64,000 nucleotides of DNA from Heterocephalus glaber (taxonomy: Eukaryota > Chordata > Mammalia > Rodentia > Bathyergidae). The DNA is taken from positions 15,414,946 to 15,478,945 of the forward strand of contig NW_004624734.1 in assembly GCF_000247695.1 (NCBI RefSeq). The letters run 5' to 3'. A program made the translations under genes and the position numbers. This document shows positions 24,395 through 34,860 of the stretch, in pieces (within the stretch, counting starts at the first letter, position 1; each line of letters starts with the position of its first letter). Under the pieces are notes generated by a model. The model saw nothing but the letters and a program-made list of their open reading frames with translations, made no database searches and was not told the origin of the DNA.

Positions 24395-24750
24395 TTGCTT
24401 AGTACAGTTCTGAGTGTGTCTGAATGATGAACTTATAGAAGAGGGAAGATCTACCCTGGATGTGGGTGACACCAACCAATAAGCTTGTAGCCTGGATGGA
24501 ATAAAGAGAGAAGAACAAGAAAGTCTCACCTTTGCTTCTTTGGAGGTGCTCCATTACCTCTGAATGCCCATCTGCAGGCTTCCAGCGCAGAGCCTTCTGC
24601 CTTCCAAAATAGACCTTTCAGCTTCCAGATATGGACTCACATGGGACTCTGGAGTGAGCTCCAGGACTTTGAATTTTGATAGATCTTCCAGCTCTCCAAG
24701 ACAGCATTTTTTGCATTCTTTTACCCTTGACTCTTCAGGCAGCCATTGTA
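24395..24750 (+). mobile_element. ERVL/MaLR-like LTR relic
   Basis: 'ttctgagtgtgtctgaatga' near the start, then 'ggatgtgggtgacaccaacc aataagcttgtagcctggat' and a GC-richer tail with GCCTTCTGCC, CAGCTTCCAG and a terminal stretch. The 'GTGGGTG(G)CACCAATCAATA...CCTGGATGGAA' phrase also occurs in the solo LTRs at 51.88 and 62.15 kb, while the remainder resembles MLT2-type ERVL LTRs. LTR termini are not clear. Type assignment is uncertain. Confidence 0.55.
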
Positions 24751-25682
24751 AGCCTACCTTGTAAAATATGTATTTAACTTTTCATTTTTATAAATGCTTT
24801 TAACATATTGAATGTTTTACATTGAAGAAGGAGCTATTAGCTGATGGCATAGACATGTTAAGACATTTTTAAGAAAGACTGAATTTGATAGAGTCTTTGT
24901 TTATTTTTCTTATTTTACAATATGAGATAAATATGATTCTCAAAGTTGGGACGATTTGCATGACACAGAAAGGGAGATGAGGCTCCAATATTGGCAGAAT
25001 TATTTCTCATCCCTAATATGTTTACCCCATCACATCTGTGCTGTTTCTAGGATGTATACATTAAAATATTAAATATTACTAAGCAACCACTGTGGTAAAA
25101 ATTAAATCAGTAAATGTCTTTGTACTTATTTGGACTAAGTGCGAAACCTTTACAACTACAGATTGTCAGATAATGAAAGACATGTTTTTCTGATATCTAA
25201 CTTGGTCACTGAATGATCAATGAGTAGAACAGTTCCACTTTTTACTGCAATTCTTTGCTGATCCTTAATGCAGGTCCAGGCAAATTTCTAAGTGAATACA
25301 TTGGAAGTTTTTGGTATCAAGAATGTAAATTTATTTTTCTTGTCACAGAAACTGTAAGCCATCTTTCATAATCCAGACTTCTTAAAAGTAGGTAACTGGT
25401 TTTCCTAGAGGGATTCAGACACTTTTCTGTTTTTGTCATCTGAATGGAGCCCCATGTAGTCATGTCTATGCAGAAGGACCATTTTGTACTTCTATTTCCA
25501 GGTCTACATGTGGAAGGACCATCATTTATTTATCTTTTAAAAAGGGATCAAATAATGCAGAGCTCTCTGTGAGCTCTCAAGGATTTAATGGATAGAAACT
25601 GCTCTCTCATAACCCAGGATGGTTCAAAAAACTGACCTCACCTTCCGTCACCATGAACTCTCAGTAATCTATGCAATGAAGT
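24751..25682. other. Unique AT-rich DNA
   Basis: No repeat or exon recognised. Confidence 0.45.
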
Positions 25683-26066
25683 GTGACAACAGCTTTAATA
25701 GCATGTGAAAACATATTTTATTATGGGGCCATTAATTTGTCGTGCTGGCTAGCTGATGTTCTCCATATGTTACTTGGAAGAGTGTCCTTCGGTTTGGAGA
25801 TTGTTTCTGATGAGCTCTCTGCTCGTTTAGTGCGGAGCTCTGATGGTACTCTGTTTTCTGCTCTGCCCTTGGCAGACACAATCCTCATTCCATCATTTCT
25901 CTTGTGTACAAAAGGGTGGAATGTCACAGAATTCCATCCTGCTGTGTTGCATTTTCTTTTACTACCCAAAGGTACCTGCCAAGCTTTGGTTTTTGAGGGT
26001 TTATACAATGAATTTATGAGCATTATTGTCCAGATAATTATTTTTAGCATGCAAAATAAGAAATAA
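25683..26066. other. Repeat-free block open on both strands; possible conserved non-coding element
   Basis: The + strand has the longest open frame of the window (127 codons) and the minus strand a 109-codon frame over almost the same bases. The protein reads as no family I know; it has hydrophobic runs but no motif. The block holds more CpGs than its surroundings (GTCGTG, TTCGGT, GCTCGT, TGCGGA) and homeobox-like sites such as CCATTAATTTG. These features suit a conserved enhancer-type element better than an exon: no splice sites, start context or codon bias argue for coding. Unproven without cross-species alignment. Confidence 0.35.
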
Positions 26067-26334
26067 ATGCCTTCATTAATTTCACAAAAGATCTGTGAGA
26101 AGATGCATAGGATAAAAAGGGATATGATATAAAGGTTGATATTTATTATCCATATCAGTCAAAATTTGCACACTGTAGAAACCTGAAGGAAAAATAAAGT
26201 CACCATCATTTTATTTTAAACATTTATCATATTTGTGTTATATTAACATGTAATGATGTCTCTAAGTATATTTTGAGGTCCAACGGGCTTTTAATGATAG
26301 TTTCTGTGAATATTCTAATCTTACATTTTATTCA
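26067..26334. other. Unique AT-rich DNA
   Basis: Nothing recognised before the B1 target duplication. Confidence 0.45.
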
Positions 26335-26343
26335 TTCAAGCAG

Positions 26344-26503
26344 GTTTGTTTTTGTTTTTGTTTTTTAAAGTCAGGGTCTAGCTATGTATTTAAAACTATC
26401 CTTGAACTCACTGTGTAGCCCAGACTGACCTCAAACTCATGGTGATATTCTTGCCTCAGCCTTCTGAATGCTTGGAGTACAGATATGAGCTACCGCTCCC
26501 AAC
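26344..26503 (-). mobile_element. B1 SINE (7SL-derived monomer), antisense
   Basis: A T-rich tail (TTTGTTTTTGTTTTTG) precedes the reversed B1 body: CAGGGTCTAGCTATGTA, CTCACTGTGTAGCCCAGACTG, ACCTCAAACTCATGG, CTTGCCTCAGCCTTCTGAATG and GAGTACAGATATGAGCTACC. Target duplication TTCAAGCAG lies at 26335-26343 and 26504-26512. The 7SL origin carries A and B box promoter elements on the minus strand. Confidence 0.93.
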
Positions 26504-26512
26504 TTCAAGCAG

Positions 26513-26914
26513 ATTTTAGTGAATGCCATATTGTTCTAGGATTTATGGTAAATACAGTGAGGGCGGGCAGAAGATGAATTCTATGATTTCTGTTTTTAGT
26601 AGGTCAGTATTTTGCATATTGAATTATAGAAGCTCTTAATAAACATTTGATGAATGCATACACAGATAGAATAAACCAATAGATACAGCATCTGCAGATT
26701 ATTGTGAAAGTATTATAATGCATTCATGCAAAAGAACATTGAACAGTAAGGGGGTGGAAGAGTGAGGCTCTCCCAAGGGATAACTTTGCATTAATTCTTG
26801 TCAATGGAGTCTGACTTTTAGATAGAAGGATTATATATTCTACTAAGTTTAGAAGATGTAGTATTTTAAAATCACCTTTCCCTCCTCTTTTTTTACATTC
26901 TCCATTCAAAGAAT
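26513..26914. other. Unique AT-rich DNA
   Basis: No exon or repeat recognised. Confidence 0.45.
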
Positions 26915-27189
26915 TTGATAGCAGAAATATTTGCTCTTTTATTAATTCCTCCGCTTCTTGAGATACTTTTCAATCTACTTTCATTTTGTTCAAATGTAGC
27001 AACTTCTATTGTTATACCTTTCATTTCAGTAATTCTTTACTGTGTCCCATTCATTCTTCTGTTGAATGCATTCATTGATAATCTTGTTTTTATTGCTATT
27101 GTTGGATTTTTCCATCTAAAAGCTTGCATTGGTTCCTTATCTATTCTATTTCTTTGCTTATGTCACCAGTTGAACTAGCATTCTTCTTT
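26915..27189 (-). mobile_element. Old LINE-like DNA (left flank of the ERV)
   Basis: The pyrimidine-rich text with repeated 'cttctattgttataccttt', 'tcattcattcttctgttgaa' and 'attgctattgttggattttt' resembles the antisense strand of ancient mammalian L1 5' regions. It would be the left part of the same relic that resumes at about 28.0 kb after the retroviral fragment. The label is a low-confidence memory match. Confidence 0.35.
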
Positions 27190-27985
27190 TGCTCAATTCA
27201 GGTGACAAACATACTCCAGCAATGTGGGTGCTCTCATTTCTAGCAGCTCTGGGCTCTGGGTGTCAGTAGCTCTTAGCCCTGGGTGTTATATCTCTTAGTG
27301 GTACAGCCTTTGCCAGCTCCTTGCCTCCTCTATCACATCCTCGGCCTCAGCAGCTCTCTGGAATTCTTCCAGAAGCTTCTACTGCTTCCCTGAGCTCTGT
27401 GCAGATCATCATAGACCACTGCCACTCTCTGTTGATGGCTGCTCCTCACCACCGGCCACTGTTGGTCTCTGCTGCTGGTTGCCACCAGTCTTCACTGATT
27501 GTCCCTGTTCGCAGCCATCAGTCTCTGGAACTCTTTGGGGTGAGTAGTCCCTAGTGTCACCAGCTCTTTTACTGCAACCCCCTCAGCCCACACAATCAGA
27601 GATAAGAATGGTGAGCAGATAGTAGGACCACTGGAGTGAGGCTTTATTGAAATCAGTGCCATAACACAGGAAAGTATCCTCTTAGCTGATCCCAGAAGCA
27701 TGAAGAAGCACTGTGTGCTACGCTACATAGAGCAGGAGCTTCCAGCATCAAGAGAGTCCCAGTTTTCACTGACCGATTTGAAGACTTTCAGGGTAGTGAG
27801 ACAAATGGCAGGGTCCCGTGGAGGCTGCAGGTTAGTCATCAGGAGGGTGAGAAGGCCTTGGGGACAGCTGCCCCTGGGGTCCCTTGGGGAGGCAGGAGGA
27901 CGAAGAGGCAGGCAGGACAGATGGCAGTCAGATCACATCTTCAGCTTGTCAAGGGGAGAAGGGAAGGGTTAGGACTCATTTCTCT
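27190..27985 (-). mobile_element. Class II endogenous retrovirus fragment (LTR + leader), antisense
   Basis: A ~800-bp GC-richer block interrupts old LINE-like DNA. On the minus strand it reads LTR, then primer-binding site, then leader. A polyadenylation signal (TTTATT on +, 27643-27648) and U5 lead to a sequence at 27501-27517 whose first 11 bases (GTCCCTGTTCG on +) are identical to the complement of the lysine-tRNA (Lys3-type) primer-binding site, followed by CAGCCA where GGCGCCA is usual. Below it, to 27190, is a non-coding leader. No gag, pol or env frame is seen, so it is a dead, truncated copy. Lys-primed ERVs are mostly class II. The outer LTR end near 27.98 kb and the exact LTR/PBS junction are estimates. 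Confidence 0.5.
27501..27517 (-). promoter_or_regulatory. Retroviral primer-binding site, lysine-tRNA-like
   Basis: On the minus strand this reads TGGCTGCGAACAGGGAC, against TGGCGCCCGAACAGGGAC for the Lys3 type: the last 11 bases are identical and the first part differs by a one-base shortening. In a live retrovirus the host tRNA primes minus-strand DNA synthesis here. It sits directly downstream of the presumed U5 on the minus strand. Confidence 0.5.
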
Positions 27986-28009
27986 TCCTTCTATCTCATT
28001 GAGAATTTC

Positions 28010-28730
28010 CACTTCTTAAACTTAAGTGTGGTTGTAATTACTGACTTAAACATTTTTATGATGACAACTTTAAAATAATTTCATATAATACTATAATCTC
28101 AGTCACCTCATATCTGTTGTTTCTTGATTCAGTTTAGGAATCCATTCTTTACATTCAGTTTGAGGTCTTCCTGCTTCTGGATGTGATTGATGGTTTTTCT
28201 ATTGAAACATGGACATTTTTGTATAAAGTCTTGAGACACTGAATCGTATTGAAGAATTCCACTGTAGCTGCCTTTTTCTGACAGCATTCGGCCCGGGAAG
28301 GAAACCTGGTCTTCCTGCTGCCAAACTCAGGTAGAAGACACATGTCCTCACCTTTGTCACTTTGTTTGGGAGAAGTGGTAATTCAGGCTCCCATTGAGTC
28401 TCATGGAGAACCCTAGCTAGAAGACATAGGTGTGATTCATAACTACAGCCCATACAATCTCCAGTGACAACATAAGTGAGTGTCCTCCTTACCACTGGCA
28501 AGATGTGCAAATCTTAACTCTTCACAAGCCATCATCTGTTACCAACCCACTGAACCAGGTGAGAAAATTTTGCACACTGCTGGTTGGGGTAAAATCCAGG
28601 CCCCTCAAATATTCGCCATTAACATTGCAGAGGGATGGGACTTCAGTCCTGTGGTGTGGTGGGTGTGAAATTTATGCTTTCCTGTTTGGTCTTTTTCACA
28701 CCATGACACCATGCTGCAGCTAAGGTAGTT
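28010..28730 (-). mobile_element. Old LINE-1-like 5'-region DNA
   Basis: 'cttgattcagtttaggaatc', 'gaggtcttcctgcttctgga' and 'tgattgatggtttttctatt' then 'gaaacatggacatttttgta' and 'gagacactgaatcgtattga' follow the order of a repeat I remember from ancient mammalian L1 5' regions. The right half is GC-richer. Several open frames of 60-100 codons lie here on both strands without any product I recognise. Strand and family are tentative. Confidence 0.4.
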
Positions 28731-29082
28731 AGTTGTAAGTCCACACTTCTCCTTGAGTCTTTGGTGGTATGAGAGGTGGTTTGGAATAGAGAACTTCTTT
28801 TTCTGTTGTGTGTGGCTAGATCAGATAATTTAATACAGAAACCATTTATGCCTTGCTCCTCCTAGTTGTTTCATTAGGGAGAGTTGGTTCTTCTTAAGGT
28901 TGTTTTGTCAACACTCATTAGCATTACACAAATGCCAACTTCTTCAGCCCAAAATCTGGGAAGTAGGAAGCAAAAAGGAAATTCACTATCATATCCTTCC
29001 TTGAATTCTGAGGCTTCTGGCTGGTCTGCTTTCCTTTCTTTATCTTTCAGAGACTTGTTATTTATATTTCATTAGTCTGTGT
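28731..29082. other. Unassigned DNA
   Basis: No repeat identified; it may continue the old LINE-like segment to the left. Confidence 0.4.
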
Positions 29083-29424
29083 GTGTTAGTCTACTTTTCA
29101 TTACTGTAACAAAATCTCCCATATAATTTATGTGTAAGGTGAAAAGGTAATTTTCTTTCATCATTTTGGAGGCCCTTTTCCCTAGGAACAAACTTATTTG
29201 TTTTGGACCTCTGGTGGGGGTGACAGATGAAAATATCCGGTAGTATGGGGCTAATCATGTCCTTATAATAAGCCAGAGAGAAAATGAGAGAGAAGGGGCC
29301 ATGGCTCTCAGTGTGTGACAGGGGCATGAATACACATACCTATGAGTGCCCCGTCCCAATAGGGCCCCCTCCTTGTGCCCCCATCATCTGCTTTTGGAGG
29401 ACATTTACAATCCAAGCTATAACA
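29083..29424 (-). mobile_element. MaLR (MST/ORR1-type) LTR, antisense
   Basis: It begins TGTGTTAGTCTACTTTTCA, matching the inverted 3' end of MaLR LTRs (TGTATTAGTCCATTTTCAC), keeps 'attactgtaacaaaatctcc', 'ttttggaggccctt', and a 'cgtcccaatagggccccctc cttg' stretch near the other end, and finishes at 'ccaagctataaca'. It therefore has both TG and CA ends, but the neighbouring 5-bp sequences do not match, so the duplication has decayed. Confidence 0.75.
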
Positions 29425-30176
29425 ATATCTGGAGTTTCTATTTGTGTCCTTTGCAGAAACAATATGGACTAGCACGTCCGCCCCATCTTGTCACTCAGCA
29501 ATCTAGTGAATCAAGTAAATAACTCACATTAGTTTCAACAAAAATGTCTTTTGTAGTATCCCCTCTTTCAACTCCAGAATCTGCAAAATCACTGTGCCTA
29601 TCTGATCTTCCATATTGCATTTTTCAGGGTGCTATCCCATCTGCCAGGACTGACATCCTCTTCCGAAGCCCTATAATCTAAATGTGCTGTAGATCTGGCA
29701 TTATCCTGCCCACCTAAGCACATTAAACTCTCAACCTGGCTATGGCTATCTTACTGTTTTTATTTATTTGTTTACGAACTTGTCTGTTGCTTTTTCTGCT
29801 GCATCTTGTCTCCCACCCCTGTTATTGTCATGTACCAAATTGAACAAACTCCTGCCTGATGGAGCAAACTCTACTAATATGCAGGAAAGGACCTCAACTT
29901 TTAGCTTCTGTTCATTGTGCATAAATTAACTCTTGAAGAATTTTAAAAACTGATAGACAACCCATCTGGAGGGATGATGCATCATAGGATAAAAAAGAAA
30001 AAAGATGATGTGCTTGAATTGAATGCTGAACCAGATTTCAGAGAGTCAATGAATTTGTGCATTTCTTCACACAGAGACTTAACTCTTTCTTTTTGACTTT
30101 GGGATTTATGAATTTTGACATATCATTGACCAAATTGGGTCATCCATGGAGTGAATTCAACTTTTAGTACCTATGA
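29425..30176. other. Unique DNA, no gene seen
   Basis: No exon or named repeat recognised between the LTR and the TA microsatellite. Confidence 0.45.
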
Positions 30177-30224
30177 GTATATATGCATATATATATATAT
30201 GCATATATATATATATATATGCGC
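30177..30224. repeat. (TA)n with TGCATA interruptions
   Basis: Alternating TATATA runs are separated by three GCATAT motifs; the whole is close to self-complementary and can form cruciforms. Confidence 0.92.
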
Positions 30225-30637
30225 ATTTTCTCTGAAGCAGTTTTTATCATCTATTACTACTTTATAATTTACCCATTTACACTAAGTAAATTGGTATTTC
30301 TTAGTTGTTTTAAGTAGCCTTAAGTAGAAAAGTCAAAGAAAGCAAAGAAAAAGTAAAATAATTTTCATGTTGCCTAGATTGTATAAGCAATGGTATGTAA
30401 AGTGCTATTTTGTTCCAAATATAATCTGAAAATTACTCATGTTTGAGGAGAATGCTCTTTTTACACTGGTAATAAAAAACACTACATAAGCTAAAAATAA
30501 TTAAAAGTGATTTTCCACTTTATTCTTAGTTATATGTACCTCTGTGGGGATGAAAAGACAAGCAGAATTAAAGATACAATAGAAAGCCATTGCTTTTCAT
30601 TCTCTAAAATCTTGTCTTTTTATTTAAATAATAAAAT
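30225..30637. other. Unique AT-rich DNA
   Basis: Nothing recognised. Confidence 0.45.
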
Positions 30638-30835
30638 GTTAGCTGGATATGTTGTCACATGCCTGTACAATCCTAACACTCTGGGAGGCTAAGTTGGAAG
30701 AACTGCAAGTTTGAGCTCAGCCTGGGCAACTTAGTTATTAGTACAACACTGTTTCAAAACAAATAATAATAACAAAAGAGCTGGGGATATAACTCAGTTG
30801 TGAAGGCCTGGATCCAATCCTCAGTAACACACAGA

Positions 30836-30868
<33 letters not shown>

Positions 30869-30870
30869 AC
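30638..30870 (+). mobile_element. MEN/B1-dID composite SINE with (CA)n tail
   Basis: The B1 unit occupies 30638-30765 (GTTAGCTGGATATGTTGTC, CACATGCCTGTACAATCC, ACTCTGGGAGGCTAAG, GAGCTCAGCCTGGGCAAC). An AATAATAATAACAAAAG linker leads to an ID unit at 30779-30826 (GCTGGGGATATAACTCAG ... GGATCCAATCCTCAG), and a (CA)n tail runs 30827-30870. It is the sense counterpart of the copy at 20.5 kb and confirms that the B1-ID order and the CA tail are properties of the element. Confidence 0.9.
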
Positions 30871-31524
30871 ATCTTGTTTTTCTTTGGGTAACTCCCTCAT
30901 GCATTATCAGTGTTTGTGGTGAGATTTACTCTATCACTGTCTCACCATCTGAGAATTGGCCAATCAGCAAACTTCACTGTTGCAGCTCACCCTAACTAGA
31001 GGGACTGGCTCAAGAATGCCATGTGACCCAAGCCTAATAAATAAGGTCAGACTTTTTTTTTTTCAATCTGGAGCTAATAAGGAAGTTATGGATAAAAAAA
31101 TGAGAAAAATATAGCATGAACCAGTTGTTAAGAGAAACAGACTTTGGATCCAGACTTACCGAAGTATTTGGTTTATTATCCTTGGAATAAGTATTTGTTT
31201 TGGTATTATGAATGGATATAAATGTGGAGTTACTAATAGTCATTTCCCTTCAAGCATCCACTAGAGAACAAATGCAACAAGACAGAAGAGCACACCTAAG
31301 ATGTAGTGAGAAACAGGCACGGTCAACATCATTGACCATCTGAAGACAACTCTGTCTCAATTTGCAAAATTTACAGCTTTTCTTTTACCTTAATCAGTGT
31401 TCACTATGTGTCTTTCTCTTTTTTAAGTGAAGGATCCATGAAGAACATGAGAGAAGATCTTTTTCCTGGAGCAAGCAGCCCAAGATCAGCAACATAAAAT
31501 GATCTAGAAAAGAACTGCGTACCA
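30871..31524. other. Unique DNA with a short T run
   Basis: A T11-type run lies near 31051. No exon or repeat body recognised. Confidence 0.4.
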
Positions 31525-31611
31525 TGTTTAGTCAACATATTCAGAAAGTACTTATTGGGAGCCTACTATGTATCAGGTATAAGGCAACAGATGAGATGCC
31601 AAAGAAAAATA
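31525..31611 (+). mobile_element. L2/MIR-type fragment
   Basis: 'gaaagtacttattgggagcc tactatgtatcaggtat' follows the ancient 'agtatttactgagcacctactatgtgccaggcac' phrase. It is cut by the MLT1-type LTR that starts at 31612. Confidence 0.65.
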
Positions 31612-32026
31612 AAGTAAGCTCAGGCTGCTATAATAGAATGTTGCCCACTGGGTAGCTAAAACAATAGAAATGTATATTCTCACAATTCTAGAGGCTAGAA
31701 GTCTAAGCTCAAGGTACCAGCAACTGAGTACATGACTAAAGCTTTCTTTCTTTCTGTCCTTCCTGGCTGGGTAGCAGACAGCTGCCTTCTCACTGTTCCC
31801 GCACACAATCTCTTCTCTGCACATTCATGAAGAGAGATCTTTGGTGTCTCTCTTTTCCTATAAGAACACCAGTCTTATGGAATGAGAGATTAGGACCTCA
31901 TTGTTATGACTGTTAGCTTTATGTACCTTCCTGAAGATCTTCCATTCCAATACAGTCCTTGTGAGTGTTAGGTCTTCAACATATAAACTCACAGACACAC
32001 AATTTAGTCTCTCACAGTAAGTAACA
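31612..32026 (-). mobile_element. MLT1-type MaLR LTR, antisense
   Basis: It follows the inverted MLT1 consensus closely: 'ctcaggctgctataatagaa', 'cactgggtagctaaaacaat', 'tctcacaattctagaggcta gaagtctaagctcaaggt', 'ctgccttctcactgttcc', 'ataagaacaccagtcttat', 'aggacctcatt' and 'gtgttaggtcttcaacatat'. MLT1 LTRs are shared by all placental mammals, so this is an old insertion. No open frame is expected: MaLRs are non-coding here. Confidence 0.9.
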
Positions 32027-32639
32027 AAGCCACCCAAGTTCAAAGGATTACATAGTGGAATAATAAACCTTCAGCTATTTTCTAAAGGATAAGTTCAGTT
32101 AGAGAAATGTAATTCTTGAAAATATGCTCAAATGCAGTTTCTCGTAAGTAAACGCTGAATATAAAAGCATGTGTTGCCAGGATAATTCTTAGTGAAAATC
32201 ATTCTGCTGTCCTAAAAAACCATTTTATAGGAAAAAATGTTTATTTTGCAAGAGGAATTAGAATGCATGTTTATCACAATTTTTATGGAGTAAATTTTAT
32301 GGAGGCAGCTATGGATACAGAGATTAAATTACTGCAAAATAATCCATGAGAGCATGACTGAGCTTGGTCTATGTTGTTTGTCAGATGATTCTGCTGAGTC
32401 CATAAATGAAAGAAATGGAAACAGAAAACATTTTAGAAAATTAAATAAGCAAAAAAAAAATTCGTTTATTGATCTGACAGCAGAGTTGACAAATGATTGC
32501 ATTGATTAATTGATTTAAACCTGTGTAACTTCCTGCACTGAAAGGATAAAGCTTTCAGGTAATCGAGTGTCAGGAATGCCAAGGTTTGTAGGTGGAAGGT
32601 GCTATTTGGTGAATTGCATTCCACAGCAGAATACTGATA
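32027..32639. other. Unique AT-rich DNA
   Basis: No exon or repeat recognised. Confidence 0.45.
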
Positions 32640-32795
32640 AAGAGTCAGCCCCTCTAGGTGCTTTGCATATCAAAATATTTTTTATTTTCATCATAATTCT
32701 AAGAAGTCTGCATTATTGGCCCTACTTTCTAAATGAAGAAACTGGGCAAAGGCTTTCACTGTCCAAGCTCAGCTACAGAGTAGTCACATTTCATC
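32640..32795 (+). mobile_element. MIR/L2-type relic
   Basis: 'ggtgctttgcatatcaaaat', 'tcatcataattctaagaagt' and 'cctactttctaaatgaagaa actgggcaaagg' match the ancient 'gcgctttacatatat ... catttaatcctcacaacaac ... cccattttacagatgaggaaactgaggca' order. Confidence 0.75.
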
Positions 32796-33576
32796 CAGCA
32801 TACATATAGCTGGATACAAGTGCTTTCTCTATATTTCAATTTGCACTGTGCTGGCTGGGTGTGAGTTTTACCTACAAGTACATCTCTTGATCTGTGTGAT
32901 CTACAGAGAGAGGAAAGTCATGGCAGATCAAACATGAAAACTCCAGGAAGGAATAGTCAAAGAAACTAGGATCCTATGCTCAGCACCCATTGTTTTACAT
33001 GTATTTTCATAATATACATTAATTTACTTGGTCTTGAATTCAATTCTGTATTTTAGTTATCATTAAAATTTTGTCATGATATTGGTTTTAAAATGAAAAA
33101 TTAATCTCAAATCTGCACTATTCAGAATCAAAACACTAGCAGTTACCTCCTATGTTTTTTTTCTTTTTCTTTCTTTGATTCTTACTCTGACTCCCCAGAA
33201 GTAATGACCCTCATTACTTTTAGCTTTTCCTTCTGGTTTTTAAGAAATTTCTGAATACTCTAATGATACTATGTGGCCATTTCTGGATTTAATTATTTAG
33301 ATATTATTTGTCTGTTCCTTCCAATAATGTTTAAGGATTTTAGCTCTCTTTAAACGTTACTCTACTACCACTTCCTCTAAATGTAATTAACAAAGCTGGA
33401 TGCCATTGTAGGAGTTCTTTTAAACAGTTGTATTGCTTTTTCTTTGTCACTCATCAGGGGCTACTGCCACTTTGCAGAGTCGTCCTACAGATTCCTGATA
33501 CAGCCAGGATGGATTATCTGCCATACTGACCTGTCCTGGAACTTCTTCATTGCTTTTTCCCCCTTATAAAATGCTT
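32796..33576. other. Unique AT-rich DNA
   Basis: No gene or clear repeat. The pyrimidine-rich 33150-33350 stretch could be decayed LINE DNA. Confidence 0.4.
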
Positions 33577-33920
33577 CTTTAGTCCATTCGAGCTGCTAAG
33601 ACAAACTCTCTCTTGTGAAGTAGAGGCTTATAAATGACAGACATTTATTTTTCATATTCTGGAATCTAGAAGGCTAAGAACAGGGTGCCAGCCTGATAAT
33701 ATTCTGGTGAGGGCTTCTTTCCTGACTCATGGCTGTGCGTTTTACCACTTTGTTCTCTCTTGGTGAGGAACTCTCTGAGATCTCTTTTATAATCTCTTCA
33801 TCAGGGCTCTTCCCTCGTGACCTAGTAATTGAAGCAAGACCTTTAAATGCCATGCCAACGGGGCTACAGTTTCAGTATAAGAATTTGGAATGGAGCAGAA
33901 GAAACAGTCGGTCTACAACA
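33577..33920 (-). mobile_element. MLT1/MST-type MaLR LTR, antisense
   Basis: The inverted LTR reads 'tagtccattcgagctgctaa', 'cttataaatgacagacattt attt', 'ctggaatctagaaggctaag', 'ggtgccagcctgataatatt ctggtgagggc', 'ctcttttataatctcttcat cagggctcttccctcgtgacct', and ends 'cagtcggtctacaaca'. The order is that of MST/MLT1A LTRs. The 101-codon open frame inside is a chance frame. Confidence 0.85.
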
Positions 33921-34049
33921 GATTCCATCTCCCTGGATTCCAGGTGTTCTCACTTTGTTGAAATATATCTTCCAATAAATATCTTCTTGGAGGGAGGAGA
34001 GGTTGATCATGAAATTATGAACTATGGTATCTGAGACTGTACAAGTCTG

Positions 34050-34860
34050 AAAAACATTGCTATTGGCCTTTCATGCTTATTGGCATTTTCATGGTTGTAG
34101 AGACCTTGGGTGAGCATTTCCTTACAAAATTTTCAAAGAAATACACCACTGAATTTCTCTTGGCCGCAGTTTCGCTTGCAAGGCAGGTGGTGGAACCACT
34201 GAGCTAAATCCCCAGCCTCTTGACCACAGTCTTGCATGAGATGTTTACTGTTGTTTTGGTTCAAATCCATCATGTAATATTTTATATTTCTCCTAATCTC
34301 CAAAATATTTGAGGATTTCTGTCTCTGAAGTTTATGATTGTCCATAAGTTATTTCCAATATCTTGTGATAAGCAGTTGATAAAATCTTTGTCTCTAAGCT
34401 CATAACTTCTATGTGGAGATTTTTTTCCATTCTATTATAACAATTTTCCTTGCTTCTCTTGTCATTCTTCTCTATTTCTGGAACCCCGATTACTTGGATC
34501 ATATGCTCTCTGGCTCAATGCTGTAACTGTCTTATCTTTCTTATTCAGATCATCCTCTTGTTTCTTTTGATCTACATTTTATCTTCCAAATCTTTTGTGT
34601 CTAAAAGACTATTGAGCTATGAGTTTATAAGAACCATTTCTTATTTTCTCATTTAGTCTTCCATTTGTATATTACACATGAAAGATACTTATCTCCAATG
34701 TGCTAATTATTATACATTGAAATTCTGCTCACTACATTGTCTCTGAGACTCCATCTTCTGTCCTTTTGTGTTGGCCTCTGATATCTTGATTGAGGCGTTT
34801 CCCAGAAATTCTGGTATACTTATTGTTCATTCATTTTTATGAGTACAAAACTAATTATAC
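34050..34860 (-). mobile_element. Old LINE-like DNA
   Basis: Pyrimidine-rich text with phrases such as 'ttctctatttctggaacccc gattacttggat' and 'atattacacatgaaag' is reminiscent of the antisense strand of ancient L1 5'-region sequences. It hosts the truncated ID at 34171-34216. I have no firm anchor for family or extent. Confidence 0.35.
34171..34216 (-). mobile_element. 3'-truncated ID SINE without tail
   Basis: On the minus strand it reads GGCTGGGGATTTAGCTCAG, TGGTTCCACCACCTGCC, TTGCAAGCGAA and then stops in the anticodon-arm region: the B box, GGTACC end and A tail of the other copies are absent. It is directly flanked by CTCTTGGCCGCAGT (34157-34170) and CTCTTGACCACAGT (34217-34230), a 14-bp direct repeat with two G/A differences. 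That is the pattern of a tailless retropseudogene rather than of a full ID that later lost its end. Confidence 0.7.

Noticed and set aside
25683..26066. 127-codon open frame as a protein-coding gene
   Set aside because: No domain, no splice or promoter context, and a comparably long frame lies antisense over the same bases; chance or a conserved non-coding element explains it better.
27321..27972. Open frames of 77 and 90 codons as genes
   Set aside because: They lie in the retroviral LTR and leader region and match no protein.
29340..29380. Possible CTCF-like GGGCCCCCTCC word
   Set aside because: It lacks the CCA..AGGGGGC core on either strand and is part of a MaLR LTR.
30827..30870. CRISPR-like array of short repeats
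   Set aside because: It is a (CA)n dinucleotide run from a SINE tail, without spacers; the genome is mammalian.
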